Below, one piece after another: positions 1 through 7,528 of a DNA stretch of 35,056 nt. Source of the stretch: Lachnospiraceae bacterium (lineage in GTDB: Bacteria; Bacillota; Clostridia; Lachnospirales; Lachnospiraceae); contig SFEV01000030.1 in the NCBI GenBank assembly GCA_004557975.1, positions 1 to 35,056 of the forward strand. The letters run 5' to 3'. Numbering within the stretch: the first letter of the stretch is position 1; each line of letters opens with the position of its first letter. Below the pieces are notes generated by a model. It had not been told where the DNA came from. It did not search any database and worked only from the letters and a program-made list of their open reading frames with translations. The translations under genes were made by a program, and so were the position numbers.

Positions 1-252
1 ACGTCTTCTTTCAAATCCGACACATCTGCTTTCAGAACCGTTACGTCTTCTTTCAAATCTGACACATCTGCTTTCAGAACCGTCACGTCTTCTTTCAAAT
101 CCGACACATCTGCTTTCAGAACCGTTACGTCTTCTTTCAAATCTGCCACATCTGCTTTCAGAACCGTCACGTCCTCTTTCAAATCTGACACATCTGCTTT
201 CAGAACCGTCACGTCCTCTTTCAAATCTGACACATCTGCTTTCAGAACCGTC
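1..252. repeat. Six tandem 42-bp repeats inside a coiled-coil gene
   Basis: Six consecutive 42-bp units (1-42, 43-84, 85-126, 127-168, 169-210, 211-252) differ from one another at only a few positions, such as C/T in the seventeenth to eighteenth base region. A degenerate seventh unit follows at 253-294. The unit is a multiple of 3, so copy changes keep the reading frame. Each unit encodes 14 residues on the minus strand, i.e. two heptads. The array runs off the window edge, so total copy number is unknown. Near-identity of the units suggests recent expansion or gene conversion. Confidence 0.95.
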
Positions 253-434
253 ACGTCCTCTTTCAATTCGCATATATCTTCCTTCACTTCGGACATATCT
301 GCTTTCAGAACCGTCACGTCCTCTTTCAAATCCACCACATCTGTTTTTATGCCTGTGATATCTGTTTTAATTGGCTCAAGTTTAGTATCCATTAATTCGG
401 CAATTGCCTGCAAGTCTTCTTTGCTCAATGCCAT
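1..434 (-). CDS. Heptad-repeat coiled-coil protein, N-terminal part (runs off window)
   Basis: An open frame starts at the ATG at 434, preceded by an AAGGGAG ribosome site about 7 bases upstream, and stays open to base 1 (144 codons visible). The first 30 or so residues are unique and begin MALSKEDLQAIAEL. After that the protein is heptad repeats, with the consensus DVTVLKADVSDLKE once the tandem DNA repeat begins. Val and Leu occupy the core positions and Lys, Glu and Asp the flanks, which is typical of a long parallel coiled coil. There is no signal peptide or membrane segment in the visible part. I do not recognise a specific family, and no function is assigned. Length probably varies between strains because the repeats are nearly identical. 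Confidence 0.8.
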   Translation of the reverse strand, partial: MALSKEDLQAIAELMDTKLEPIKTDITGIKTDVVDLKEDVTVLKADMSEVKEDICELKEDVTVLKADVSDLKEDVTVLKADVSDLKEDVTVLKADVADLKEDVTVLKADVSDLKEDVTVLKADVSDLKEDVTVLKADVSDLKED

Positions 435-458
435 GCGATCACACTCCCTTATGTGAGA

Positions 459-467
459 AGTATACCA
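459..467 (-). promoter_or_regulatory. Possible extended -10 promoter for the coiled-coil gene
   Basis: Read on the minus strand this is TGGTATACT, an extended -10 motif (TGn plus TATACT) about 25 bases upstream of the ATG at 434. No good -35 hexamer is seen at 17 bases. The spacing would give a very short leader that still includes the ribosome site. Confidence 0.35.
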
Positions 468-615
468 TGGCCAGGGTGTAAAGTCTATGCAATTTTCAAC
501 GTGCTGTCATCAGGAGAATTTCGAAAAATCAGAACAGACAGAGAATTCTTCGAATTTATTAGAAATATAATGACCGGTTATACCGTAAAAAAGATAATTT
601 CTGTTTGTGAAAGTA

Positions 616-653
616 AAAAACTCGAAACACCATATAAAGGCTTTCGAGTTTTT
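616..653 (-). terminator. Intrinsic terminator after tRNA-Glu
   Basis: A perfect 12-bp inverted repeat (AAAAACTCGAAA / TTTCGAGTTTTT) with a 14-base loop lies directly downstream of the tRNA on the minus strand. The A-rich 5' arm and T-rich 3' arm give U-tracts in both directions, so it could act bidirectionally, but the position fits the tRNA. Confidence 0.8.
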
Positions 654-655
654 AG

Positions 656-727
656 CAGTTCGTAGGGGAATCGAACCCCTGTTTCCGCCGTGAGAGGGCG
701 GCGTCTTAACCGCTTGACCAACGAACC
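656..727 (-). tRNA. tRNA-Glu (anticodon CTC)
   Basis: The minus strand folds as a 72-base tRNA. The acceptor stem is GGTTCGT with ACGAACT (first pair G-U), then a D arm starting TGGTCAAGCGG. The anticodon stem CCGCC/GGCGG carries the loop CTCTCAC, giving anticodon CTC (Glu, GAG codons). The T arm is AGGGG-TTCGATT-CCCCT and the discriminator is G. The 3' CCA is not encoded; the next bases are CTA. A promoter and a terminator flank it, so it appears to be a single-gene unit. Confidence 0.95.
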
Positions 728-748
728 GTATTTCCTTAAGACTCTTGT

Positions 749-777
749 ATTATATACTGGACTGCAGAAAAAATCAA
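749..777 (-). promoter_or_regulatory. Promoter of tRNA-Glu
   Basis: On the minus strand there is TTGATT, 17 bases, then a perfect TATAAT. The predicted start lies about 15 bases upstream of the mature tRNA 5' end. Confidence 0.7.
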
Positions 778-823
778 GTGTTTTTTTAAAAATTTTTCAA
801 AAATTTTTTCAGTTTGAAAAAAA

Positions 824-847
824 GCCGTATTTATCAGAAAATACGGC
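824..847 (-). terminator. Intrinsic terminator of the PfkB-kinase operon
   Basis: A 9-bp stem, GCCGTATTT with AAATACGGC, has a 6-base loop and is followed on the minus strand by a run of seven T. The stem overlaps the stop codon of the PfkB gene. T-runs on both sides make it possibly bidirectional. Confidence 0.8.
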
Positions 848-1781
848 CTTTTTCCATCATCTCCCGGACCGTTTCCGACGATATGTTACCCTCCATCGGA
901 CCGAATGCCATGACGTTCAGCGCTCCTGCCGCTGCTGCCATCCTGCCTGCTTCTTTCGGTGATCGTCCCTCGAGAAGTCCACAGAGAAAAGCAGCATCAA
1001 AGCTGTCCCCTGCACCAGTAGGATCTATTGACTTTACTCTAAATGCCTCAGATTGGACTGTTCTTCCGTCCTGTGTATGAATCTGCGCACCTCTGGCACC
1101 ATCTTTTAATACAATCATCTCCATGGACGGATATTGCAGACATTTCTGCACTGCACGCTCAGCCGTCACCTCACCGGTAATGTTCAGAAGCTCCTGGACT
1201 CCCGGCAGAAAAATATCCGTGTTCTCCAGCACCTCCTGCATGATTTCGTTCACCGCCGGATCACGCATGAGCTCAGGTCGGATATTCGGATCAAAGGAAA
1301 CTCTTGCACCCTGTTCTTTCAGTCCGTACATGGTTTTCAGAATTTCCCGGGCAAAAGCTGTGTCTGCCATCAGAGAGCACCCCATAACATGAAACAGCTT
1401 TGCCCCTGCCATTTCTGACGGATCAGGTGCCTTCGCTTCCACTGCAGGCGTGTTCCCCATGTGAAAAATAAACTGCCTGTCACCGTTCTCAAAGTATGTC
1501 ACGAATGCAACGCCCGTGGAATTGTTGTCACTCTCCAGGACGTACGAAGTATCCACACCATCACGTTTCAGACGCTCCAGTATGTTTTTTCCAAAATCGT
1601 CGTTACCGACACCGCCGATAATCCCGGCGCTGTGTCCAAGACGCGCCGCCGTGCTGATAAAAATGCCGGGAGCTCCGCTGGGAAAAGGACCACGGAAAAT
1701 CCCTTCCTTATATAAGGGTGTGCCCGGCTCCGGACGCATAATTTCGACGAGCAGCTCGCCCATTGTCCATATTTCTGCCAT
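834..1781 (-). CDS. PfkB-family sugar kinase
   Basis: A 315-residue ribokinase/PfkB-family ATP-dependent sugar kinase. The start is placed at 1781 because a GGAGGG ribosome site sits 5 bases upstream and the protein then begins MAEIWTMGELLVEI, the usual N-terminus. The longer frame would overlap the upstream gene. The N-terminal GGVGNDDFG motif and the C-terminal signature DPTGAGDSFDAAF (residues about 253-265, with Asp259 as the expected catalytic base) are both intact. The overall pattern resembles 2-keto-3-deoxygluconate or tagatose kinases, but the substrate cannot be read from sequence. It lies 16 bases downstream of the RlmI-like gene and is last in the operon. Confidence 0.88.
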   Translation of the reverse strand: MAEIWTMGELLVEIMRPEPGTPLYKEGIFRGPFPSGAPGIFISTAARLGHSAGIIGGVGNDDFGKNILERLKRDGVDTSYVLESDNNSTGVAFVTYFENGDRQFIFHMGNTPAVEAKAPDPSEMAGAKLFHVMGCSLMADTAFAREILKTMYGLKEQGARVSFDPNIRPELMRDPAVNEIMQEVLENTDIFLPGVQELLNITGEVTAERAVQKCLQYPSMEMIVLKDGARGAQIHTQDGRTVQSEAFRVKSIDPTGAGDSFDAAFLCGLLEGRSPKEAGRMAAAAGALNVMAFGPMEGNISSETVREMMEKGRIF

Positions 1782-1797
1782 TTTTCCCTCCTGGTTT

Positions 1798-2997
1798 TTA
1801 TTTCTCATCACAGACCTGAAAGATATAGAATTTCAGATAATAGGATTCATCTGCCGACCACAGTATCGGATGATCCGGTGACTGAGTGCGGAATTCTACC
1901 TGACGCAGCCGTTTGTGAACATCGCGGGCCGCCTGATGGATCGTCTGTGTGAACAGTTCATACGTCATAAAATGAGAGCAGGAACACGTTGCCAGATAGC
2001 CTCCGTCTTTTACAAGCTTCATGCCACGCAGATTGATCTCCCGATAACCCCTGGCTGCATTTTTGACAGAGCTTCTGGATTTTGTGAATGCCGGCGGATC
2101 GAGGATCACGACATCGAATTTTTCTCCCTGTGCTTCCAGCTCTGGAAGCAGTTCAAAAACATCACGACAGACAAATTTTACACGGTCTTCCAGCCCATTC
2201 AGTCTGGCATTTTCCGTGGCCTGATCTACTCCAAGCTGCGAAGCATCGACACCGAGAACGCTGGCAGCACCTGCCTGACCTGCATTCAGTGCAAAGGATC
2301 CTGTATGCGTAAAGCAGTCCAGCACCTTCGCGCCGCTGCACAGACGCCGGATCGACTGTCTGTTATATTTCTGGTCGAGGAAAAAACCTGTCTTCTGTCC
2401 ATTTTCCACATCTACAATATATTTCACACCGTTTTCCTCAATCTCCACGTTTGTGTCAAAAGCATCACCCAGAAAACCCTTGTATCGCTCCATACCTTCC
2501 TGCTCGCGCACCTTTGCGTCGCTCCGCTCATAGACTCCCCGGATCCAGATTCCATCCTCAGCAAGAATTTCTTTCAGAATCCGGATAATTTTTGCTTTGA
2601 GGCGGTCAATTCCCAGGGCCAGAGATTCTACAACAAGAACATCTGAAAACTTGTCAATCACGAGCCCGGGCAGAAAATCAGCTTCTCCGAAAACCACACG
2701 GCAACATCCCGTATCCACTGTCTTTTTTCTGTATTCCCACGCATTCCGAACACGCATGCGCAGAAATTCTTCGTCTATCTCCTGACCCGCATTGCGTGTC
2801 ATCATACGAATACGGATTTTGGAATTCCGGTTGATAAATCCGCGCCCCAGGGGATACCCGTCAAAATCATGGACGATTACAATATCCCCGTCATCAACGG
2901 ATCCTGTCACAGAAGCGATCTCGTTATCAAAAATCCACGCGCCTCCTGACTTCACCGTTCTTCCTTCACCTTTTTTCAAAGTCACAATTGCACTCAT
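1798..2997 (-). CDS. Class I rRNA methyltransferase, RlmI-like
   Basis: A 399-residue member of the RlmI family, whose E. coli member makes m5C1962 in 23S rRNA. The N-terminal 80 residues look like the PUA RNA-binding domain, with GGAWIFDNEI near the start. The Rossmann methyltransferase domain shows the SAM-binding motif VLDCFTHTGSFALNA, the catalytic-loop motif DPPAFTKS and the Cys-containing motif CSCSHFM. Length is normal for the family. The ATG at 2997 has an AAAGGG site 6 bases upstream. It is cytoplasmic and housekeeping. It lies 93 bases after the Nif11-like gene and 16 bases before the kinase, so it is probably cotranscribed. The exact target base is inferred from the family. Confidence 0.9.
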   Translation of the reverse strand: MSAIVTLKKGEGRTVKSGGAWIFDNEIASVTGSVDDGDIVIVHDFDGYPLGRGFINRNSKIRIRMMTRNAGQEIDEEFLRMRVRNAWEYRKKTVDTGCCRVVFGEADFLPGLVIDKFSDVLVVESLALGIDRLKAKIIRILKEILAEDGIWIRGVYERSDAKVREQEGMERYKGFLGDAFDTNVEIEENGVKYIVDVENGQKTGFFLDQKYNRQSIRRLCSGAKVLDCFTHTGSFALNAGQAGAASVLGVDASQLGVDQATENARLNGLEDRVKFVCRDVFELLPELEAQGEKFDVVILDPPAFTKSRSSVKNAARGYREINLRGMKLVKDGGYLATCSCSHFMTYELFTQTIHQAARDVHKRLRQVEFRTQSPDHPILWSADESYYLKFYIFQVCDEK

Positions 2998-3090
2998 ACT
3001 CTACCCTTTCCATTCCTTCTGTGCCGCCAAAGCAACTACTTCATAAATCCTCTATTGATCCGACGTTACAGAGAATATTTCTCTTTTATT

Positions 3091-3381
3091 TCATTCTTCC
3101 AGAGCCGCAAGGAACATTTCATAAAAATCATCTTCTCCATCCAGCATCGGCGAATTCTCTCCACCGCCGTTTGTGCTGCGCTTCATCTGCGCATGGAAGT
3201 CCTCACCGGCTGCAATCAGCTCCATTGGATAAATCTCATATCCCAGCTCCCTGCATGCTTTGCAGAATGACTGAAGCGGTTCTTTATCACTGCGTGTTGC
3301 GAGCAGCTTTTCGCGTACTGCTCTGTCTTCCAGGGCTTTTCTCTGCAGCCCATCCAGTAATTCCATCGTGTTCATCATCAT
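3091..3381 (-). CDS. Nif11-like small protein
   Basis: A protein of up to 96 residues that resembles the Nif11 domain found in some RiPP leader peptides and as free-standing proteins. It has an N-terminal helix with the VREKLLATRSDKEPLQSFCKA pattern, then a LGYEIYPMEL segment. A glycine-rich turn (NGGG) and a short acidic tail follow. The tail contains no Cys, Ser-rich or Thr-rich core, so a modified-peptide product is not obvious, and no modification enzyme is nearby. Three ATGs stand in a row at 3381, 3378 and 3375. The first overlaps the upstream TGA as ATGA (translational coupling), while the third has better spacing from the AAGGA site. Function is unknown; the family call is by pattern only. 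Confidence 0.6.
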   Translation of the reverse strand: MMMNTMELLDGLQRKALEDRAVREKLLATRSDKEPLQSFCKACRELGYEIYPMELIAAGEDFHAQMKRSTNGGGENSPMLDGEDDFYEMFLAALEE

Positions 3382-3992
3382 TCCTTCTTTCTGTGATCGT
3401 TTTGTATCAGTTGCTTTTTGTTCTCTTCTGTCAGCAGACGCTCCATAAGCTCTACTACCTCTCCCAGCCGATGTATATTCCCCGCTGTATCATCTTTCTT
3501 TTCCAGCGAGTGGTTGCAGCCTTCAAATATGATCCCTGCTTTGTCCGGATACTCCTCCGCAGCCTTCTGAAGCAGAACCACATCCAGCACCGGATCTGCT
3601 GTGCCGGCAACAAAGCATCCCCTGATCATCCCCAGATACGACAGTGTCTGCCTGATCGGCGTCATCAAAAACTGCAGCGCATCAAGCTTTAACTGACGTG
3701 CAGTTTCACACGCTACAGCCGTTCCTATACTTTTGGAAATAAACAGGATGTCCTGATATATCTCCCAGTTCACAGATCTCAGTGTTTTCATCACTCTGCC
3801 CACTGCCATTTCATAAAGAGGCTGAAGTTCTTCTTCTGTCCTTCCCCTGAAAGCATGGATATCTTCACCATAGTCGAGCCGGAGAATTTCATACCCATGG
3901 GCCTGTGCTGCCTGCGCCGTATAATAAAGAAGCGGTTTCATACACGTATAACCTATCCCCGGAAACAGCACTGCCAGTTTTTTATTTTCCAT
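3378..3992 (-). CDS. Alpha/beta hydrolase-like protein
   Basis: A 204-residue protein with the alpha/beta-hydrolase pattern. An early strand-turn VLFPGIGY would provide the oxyanion region. A nucleophile-elbow-like segment FISKSIGT has Ser in a xSxG context. Late FVAGTADPVL matches the usual acidic-residue strand, and GCNHSLEK near the C-terminus supplies a candidate catalytic His. I start it at the internal ATG (3992), which has an AAAGGA ribosome site, rather than at the upstream TTG at 4061. Substrate is unknown. It overlaps the Nif11-like gene by 4 bases, so the two are probably translated together. It is first in an operon with rlmI-like and PfkB genes. Confidence 0.75.
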   Translation of the reverse strand: MENKKLAVLFPGIGYTCMKPLLYYTAQAAQAHGYEILRLDYGEDIHAFRGRTEEELQPLYEMAVGRVMKTLRSVNWEIYQDILFISKSIGTAVACETARQLKLDALQFLMTPIRQTLSYLGMIRGCFVAGTADPVLDVVLLQKAAEEYPDKAGIIFEGCNHSLEKKDDTAGNIHRLGEVVELMERLLTEENKKQLIQNDHRKKE

Positions 3993-4119
3993 TTGTCCTT
4001 TTCCTTTCCTGTCATACAAAACTGCCGGCAGCTCAGAATCATTCCACACATTTTCTGCCAATCACAGCATCCGTGAATAACAGTGTGCCTGCCTTTCAGA
4101 AATAAAAAGCTTTTCTCCT

Positions 4120-4147
4120 ATCATACCGCATTTATTTCCGTCTGCAA
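4120..4147 (-). promoter_or_regulatory. Candidate promoter for the hydrolase-Nif11-rlmI-kinase operon
   Basis: On the minus strand there is TTGCAG, 16 bases, then TATGAT, about 125 bases upstream of the chosen hydrolase start. No other good promoter is visible in the 437-base gap at 3993-4429. Spacing is one base short of ideal. Confidence 0.45.
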
Positions 4148-4199
4148 ACTAATTTTTTCTGAGAGCCGCAATTTAAAGCCGCAATTCTGAACATCAAAC

Positions 4200-4262
4200 A
4201 GGGCTGCAGCAAAATGACCGCTCCGGCTTATACGCCGTCCCGCATCATTTTACAGCAGCCCT
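4200..4262. other. Long imperfect hairpin in intergenic gap
   Basis: Arms at 4200-4217 and 4245-4262 form about 17 base pairs with one or two mismatches (AGGGCTGC...AAAATGA with TCATTTT...GCAGCCCT). A nested small stem CGGC-TTATAC-GCCG lies inside. It sits about 170 bases downstream of the SDR gene and could end that transcript, but no clean U-run follows. It is the main structure in the gap 3993-4429, which otherwise holds only the candidate promoter and no supported gene. Confidence 0.5.
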
Positions 4263-4429
4263 TTCTGCCCATATATTCTGTTGTTCATCCCACGCAGCGC
4301 ATTCCGCGGATGTTTTTGTTGCACAGATACCCCGGACTTTTTCATCATACCATATTCTGCCGCCAAACTCCAGAGAATCTGAAATATTTTACACTTTTAT
4401 TGCCGCGAATAACGTGAGCAGTCACCGTT

Positions 4430-5146
4430 TCAGTCACCTGTCTCATCATCAAGCTGCCAACCGAAATCATTATGATAAATCATCTGCCTTGTCATTCCTC
4501 CGTCAATGCAGATGTTCTCTCCCGTAATAAATCCTGCCTTGTCCGAACACAGATACAGCACCATATTTGCAATATCCATGGGATTTCCGACTCTGTGCAC
4601 CGGCTGCTGAATCGCATCTGCTCCGGTATACACCGTCCCCTCTGTATCAATCCACCCCGGAGAAATGGAATTTACTCTGACCCTTCCCGCAAGGCTGACC
4701 GCCAGTGCATGAGTCAGAGCTGCGATTCCGCCCTTTGCCGCCGTGTAGCTCTCTGTATTTGGCTGGCTCATCCTGTCTCTGGAGGAAGAAATATTCACAA
4801 TCGAAGCATTTTCTCCAAAATACGGTAAAAACAGTCTGGACAGATAAAACGGAGCCGTCACGCCCACTGCCAGCGCATAGCTGAATTCTTCATACGTACA
4901 CTGGTCAATCCCCTTCATCAGCGGCGCAGCATTGTTAATCAGATAATCCACACGTCCGTACTGCGCAATCACACGTTCTGCAAACGCTTCCAGAATCTTT
5001 TTATCGCTGAGGTCTCCCACAAAATGATCCCCCGGTCTGAGATCAATCACACATGTCCGGGCACCATTTCGTTCAAACTCTTCCGCAATGACTTTCCCGA
5101 TTCCGTGTGCACCTCCCGTAATCACAGCAACCTTATCCCGAAACAT
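4430..5146 (-). CDS. SDR-family oxidoreductase
   Basis: A 238-residue classical short-chain dehydrogenase/reductase. The NAD(P)-binding TGGAHGIG motif is at residues 10-17 and NNAA at 71-74. The catalytic Ser is near 121, with Tyr134 and Lys138 in SYTAAKGG. The C-terminal SPGWIDT and ENICIDGG motifs are present. The ATG at 5146 is chosen for its GGAGG site 6-7 bases upstream; the longer frame adds a non-homologous basic tail. An Asp after the second strand (VIDLRPGD) suggests NAD preference, but this is weak. Substrate is unknown. The upstream region has its own hairpin and palindrome, so it may be transcribed separately from the EamA gene. Confidence 0.9.
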   Translation of the reverse strand: MFRDKVAVITGGAHGIGKVIAEEFERNGARTCVIDLRPGDHFVGDLSDKKILEAFAERVIAQYGRVDYLINNAAPLMKGIDQCTYEEFSYALAVGVTAPFYLSRLFLPYFGENASIVNISSSRDRMSQPNTESYTAAKGGIAALTHALAVSLAGRVRVNSISPGWIDTEGTVYTGADAIQQPVHRVGNPMDIANMVLYLCSDKAGFITGENICIDGGMTRQMIYHNDFGWQLDDETGD

Positions 5147-5183
5147 TTTCCGCCTCCTTTTCCATTTTCTGCTCCATGCAATA

Positions 5184-5249
5184 TTGCGGCAATATGTTTG
5201 TTTCATACTGCCGCAATGCGCGATTCTCTGTTCTATGATACAATATCAT
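5184..5249 (-). promoter_or_regulatory. Leader hairpin and palindrome upstream of SDR gene
   Basis: A 13-bp stem (5184-5196 with 5204-5216, one G-U pair, 7-base loop) precedes the SDR ribosome site. Further upstream, 5235-5249 is a perfect interrupted palindrome ATGATA-CAA-TATCAT that could be an operator or overlap a -10 box. No U-run follows the hairpin, so a role in mRNA stability is more likely than termination. Confidence 0.4.
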
Positions 5250-5337
5250 TTTTCGTATTTCTGTGCAGAGTACGTTACTGTCACTTCGTTCACAGCAACA
5301 CGCTTCACGATGCACAGAAACTGCATTTCATCCTGTC

Positions 5338-5751
5338 CTAGAACACCATCACAAGTGTTCCTGCCGTAATCAGAAGCCCACCGACCACAGACTTCCAGGT
5401 CACAGTTTCATGCAGCAGCACAAAAGCCAGAATCAGGGTAATGACAATACTCATTTTGTCTACAGGTACCACTTTCGATGCATCCCCCAGCTGAAGGGCC
5501 CGGTAATAGCAAAGCCATGAAGCACCTGTCGCCAGTCCTGACAGAATCAAAAACAGCCAGCTTCTGCGACTGATTGCGCCAAGTCCCCTCTGACCATTCG
5601 TCAGAAACACCATACCCCACGCCATAATAAGAACCACAACCGTGCGGATCGCCGTTGCCAGATTGGAATTGACACCGTCGATCCCGATCTTGGCAAGTAT
5701 GGATGTCAGCGCTGCAAATACCGCTGACAGAAGTGCAAGAACAAACCACAT
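5338..5751 (-). CDS. Single-domain EamA-family permease
   Basis: A 137-residue hydrophobic protein, half the usual size of a two-domain EamA/DMT transporter and equal to one EamA repeat. About five membrane segments are visible, starting WFVLALLSAVFAALTSILAK and ending with VVGGLLITAGTLVMVF. The internal motif SWLCYYRALQLGDASKVVPV is typical of the family. Such short forms are expected to work as dimers. The ATG at 5751 has a GGAGG site 10 bases upstream. It begins 30 bases after the NSS transporter gene, so the two are likely cotranscribed. The exported solute is unknown. Confidence 0.85.
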   Translation of the reverse strand: MWFVLALLSAVFAALTSILAKIGIDGVNSNLATAIRTVVVLIMAWGMVFLTNGQRGLGAISRRSWLFLILSGLATGASWLCYYRALQLGDASKVVPVDKMSIVITLILAFVLLHETVTWKSVVGGLLITAGTLVMVF

Positions 5752-5781
5752 ATGTATTTGCCTCCATGTTCCGGTAAATTT

Positions 5782-7284
5782 TTACCGACATATTTTTTTT
5801 CTGCTCTTTGCCGGACAAAAGACAATCCAGCCGATAAATACCAGAAACAGCACGGCTACAGTCATCCAGCCCACAAGCAGCCAAGGATTGTTCTCTGCCG
5901 CTGCCCTCGGAGCAAACATATCCCAGTACCCCTTCAGATAAATAATGACAATCATCACCGGGATGACATACGTTGCATAGCCCCTCACAAATTCAGGGAA
6001 TTTCCTGCCGGATCCTGCATTGGCCTCCGCAATAAAGCGATTCCAGCCCCATCCGTTCTTCTTCATACAGAACAGCAGATAGACGAGGGAACCCAGGGGA
6101 AGCAGGTTGTTCGATACGAGGAAATCCTCCAGATCCATAATACCTGTGCCTGCGCCCAGCGGCTGAATCCATGACCACACGTTGAAACCGAAAACTGCCG
6201 GCAGAGACAGCAGGATAATCGCAACGATATTGATGACAACTGCTTTTTGGCGCTTTGTGCCAAAAAGGTCTATGGCAAAGGAAATAATGTTTTCAAATAC
6301 CGCAATCAGTGTGGAAAGAGCCGCAAAGGAGAGGAACAGGAAAAACAGAGCTCCCCAGATTCTTCCGCCTGCCATCTGATTGAAAATCTGCGGAAGCGTG
6401 ATAAAAATCAGGGAAGGTCCCGCATCCGGCTGCACATCAAAGGCAAAACATGCAGGAATCACAATCATGCCTGCAGCAAGGGCGACAAAGGTATCGAGAA
6501 TACCAATGCTCATTGCCTCTCCGGTCAGCGAGCGATCCTTTCCCAGATAACTTCCGAATATCGCCATGGCACCAATGCCGAGACTCAGTGTAAAAAACGC
6601 CTGGGACATAGCGCTGAAAACCACATTGCCGATTCCGTTTTCCTTCATTTTTGCAAAATCCGGAACCAGATAGAATTTCACGCCCTCCGCCGCGCCTGGA
6701 AGACGCACGGAGTGTACAGCCAGTATCAGAATCAACGCCAGGAGTGCAATCATCATGACTTTTGTAATCCGTTCCACTCCCTTTTGCACGCCACAGGCAC
6801 AGATGGCAAAAGCCAGAACCACGGCAAGGATCATCCAGAATGTCAGTGTGGCTGGCGATGCAAGCATCTCGCCAAATTTTGCTCCCACTACCTCGGCGTC
6901 AAGAGTTCCCTGGCTGAATTCTCCAACTGCACACCGGTAGCAGTAATACATCATCCATCCTGCCACCATTGTATAAAACATCATCAGCAGATAATTGCCC
7001 GCCATACAGAACCATCCGTAGTGATGCCACTTCGTCCCCTCCGGCTCCAGTACTCTGAAAGATGTGGCGCAGCTCTTCTGACTGCCACGTCCCACAGAAA
7101 ACTCACATACCATAATCGGCCAGCCCATCAATACCAGAAATACAAGATAAATCAGAATAAATGCCGCTCCTCCGTACTTTCCTGCAAGGTACGGAAATTT
7201 CCACACATTCCCGATTCCCACTGCACAGCCTGCTGATACAAGGATGAAACCGAGACGACTGCCAAATTTTTCTCTCTCTTTCAT
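5782..7284 (-). CDS. Sodium-dependent transporter, NSS (SNF) family
   Basis: A 500-residue integral membrane symporter of the neurotransmitter:sodium symporter family (LeuT-like fold). The family signature near the N-terminus is clear: GSRLGFILVSAGCAVGIGNV followed by WKFPYL, which contributes to the Na+ and substrate sites. About eleven to twelve membrane segments follow. The ATG at 7284 is selected because GGAGG lies 5 bases upstream; the ORF extension is unlike the family. Bacterial NSS proteins take up small neutral amino acids with Na+. Location next to the glycine cleavage operon makes glycine or alanine a plausible substrate, which is inference only. It has its own consensus promoter. 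Confidence 0.92.
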   Translation of the reverse strand: MKEREKFGSRLGFILVSAGCAVGIGNVWKFPYLAGKYGGAAFILIYLVFLVLMGWPIMVCEFSVGRGSQKSCATSFRVLEPEGTKWHHYGWFCMAGNYLLMMFYTMVAGWMMYYCYRCAVGEFSQGTLDAEVVGAKFGEMLASPATLTFWMILAVVLAFAICACGVQKGVERITKVMMIALLALILILAVHSVRLPGAAEGVKFYLVPDFAKMKENGIGNVVFSAMSQAFFTLSLGIGAMAIFGSYLGKDRSLTGEAMSIGILDTFVALAAGMIVIPACFAFDVQPDAGPSLIFITLPQIFNQMAGGRIWGALFFLFLSFAALSTLIAVFENIISFAIDLFGTKRQKAVVINIVAIILLSLPAVFGFNVWSWIQPLGAGTGIMDLEDFLVSNNLLPLGSLVYLLFCMKKNGWGWNRFIAEANAGSGRKFPEFVRGYATYVIPVMIVIIYLKGYWDMFAPRAAAENNPWLLVGWMTVAVLFLVFIGWIVFCPAKSRKKICR

Positions 7285-7340
7285 TATAACCTCCATGAGT
7301 ATTTTATTTGGCGTCAAAACAGTTTTTTATTCTGAGCCAA

Positions 7341-7369
7341 AACAGCAGACTGCAAAAGAGTCTGCTGTT
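7341..7369 (-). terminator. Terminator-like hairpin at the 5' end of the NSS transcript
   Basis: A perfect 11-bp stem (AACAGCAGACT with AGTCTGCTGTT) with a 7-base loop is followed on the minus strand by TTGG. It begins only 5 bases downstream of the -10 box, so the transcript would start inside or next to the stem. It could be an attenuator, a 5' stabilising stem, or a bidirectional terminator. Confidence 0.65.
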
Positions 7370-7373
7370 TCTT

Positions 7374-7402
7374 ATTATACCTGTATAGAGAAATACTGTC
7401 AA
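7374..7402 (-). promoter_or_regulatory. Consensus sigma-A promoter for the NSS-EamA unit
   Basis: On the minus strand this is TTGACA, 17 bases, TATAAT, a perfect match to the vegetative consensus, about 90 bases upstream of the transporter ATG. Confidence 0.85.
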
Positions 7403-7470
7403 TTTGTTTATCCTGCATCTGCTGTCGTCTGGTATTTTCCCATTACTGTTCACGTGCCACTGTTCCGCGA

Positions 7471-7528
7471 GGTGTTTTCGCGCAGAATGCGCGGAAACAC
7501 CGAGGGCATCATTCTCTCCTATGCCCTC
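7471..7528 (-). terminator. Paired hairpins at the end of lpdA
   Basis: Two stems lie at the 3' end of the glycine cleavage operon. The first, 7502-7528, is an 8-bp stem (GAGGGCAT/ATGCCCTC) overlapping the lpdA stop. The second, 7471-7501, is 13 bp with one G-U pair (GGTGTTTTCGCGC/GCGCGGAAACACC) and a 5-base loop. Neither has a clear U-run, so termination efficiency is uncertain. Confidence 0.5.

Noticed and set aside
1..294. Regular repeats as a CRISPR array
   Set aside because: The units are contiguous 42-bp repeats without unique spacers and form an open reading frame.
453..665. 70-codon plus-strand frame upstream of the tRNA
   Set aside because: It overlaps the terminator and the tRNA 3' end, has no ribosome site and no family pattern.
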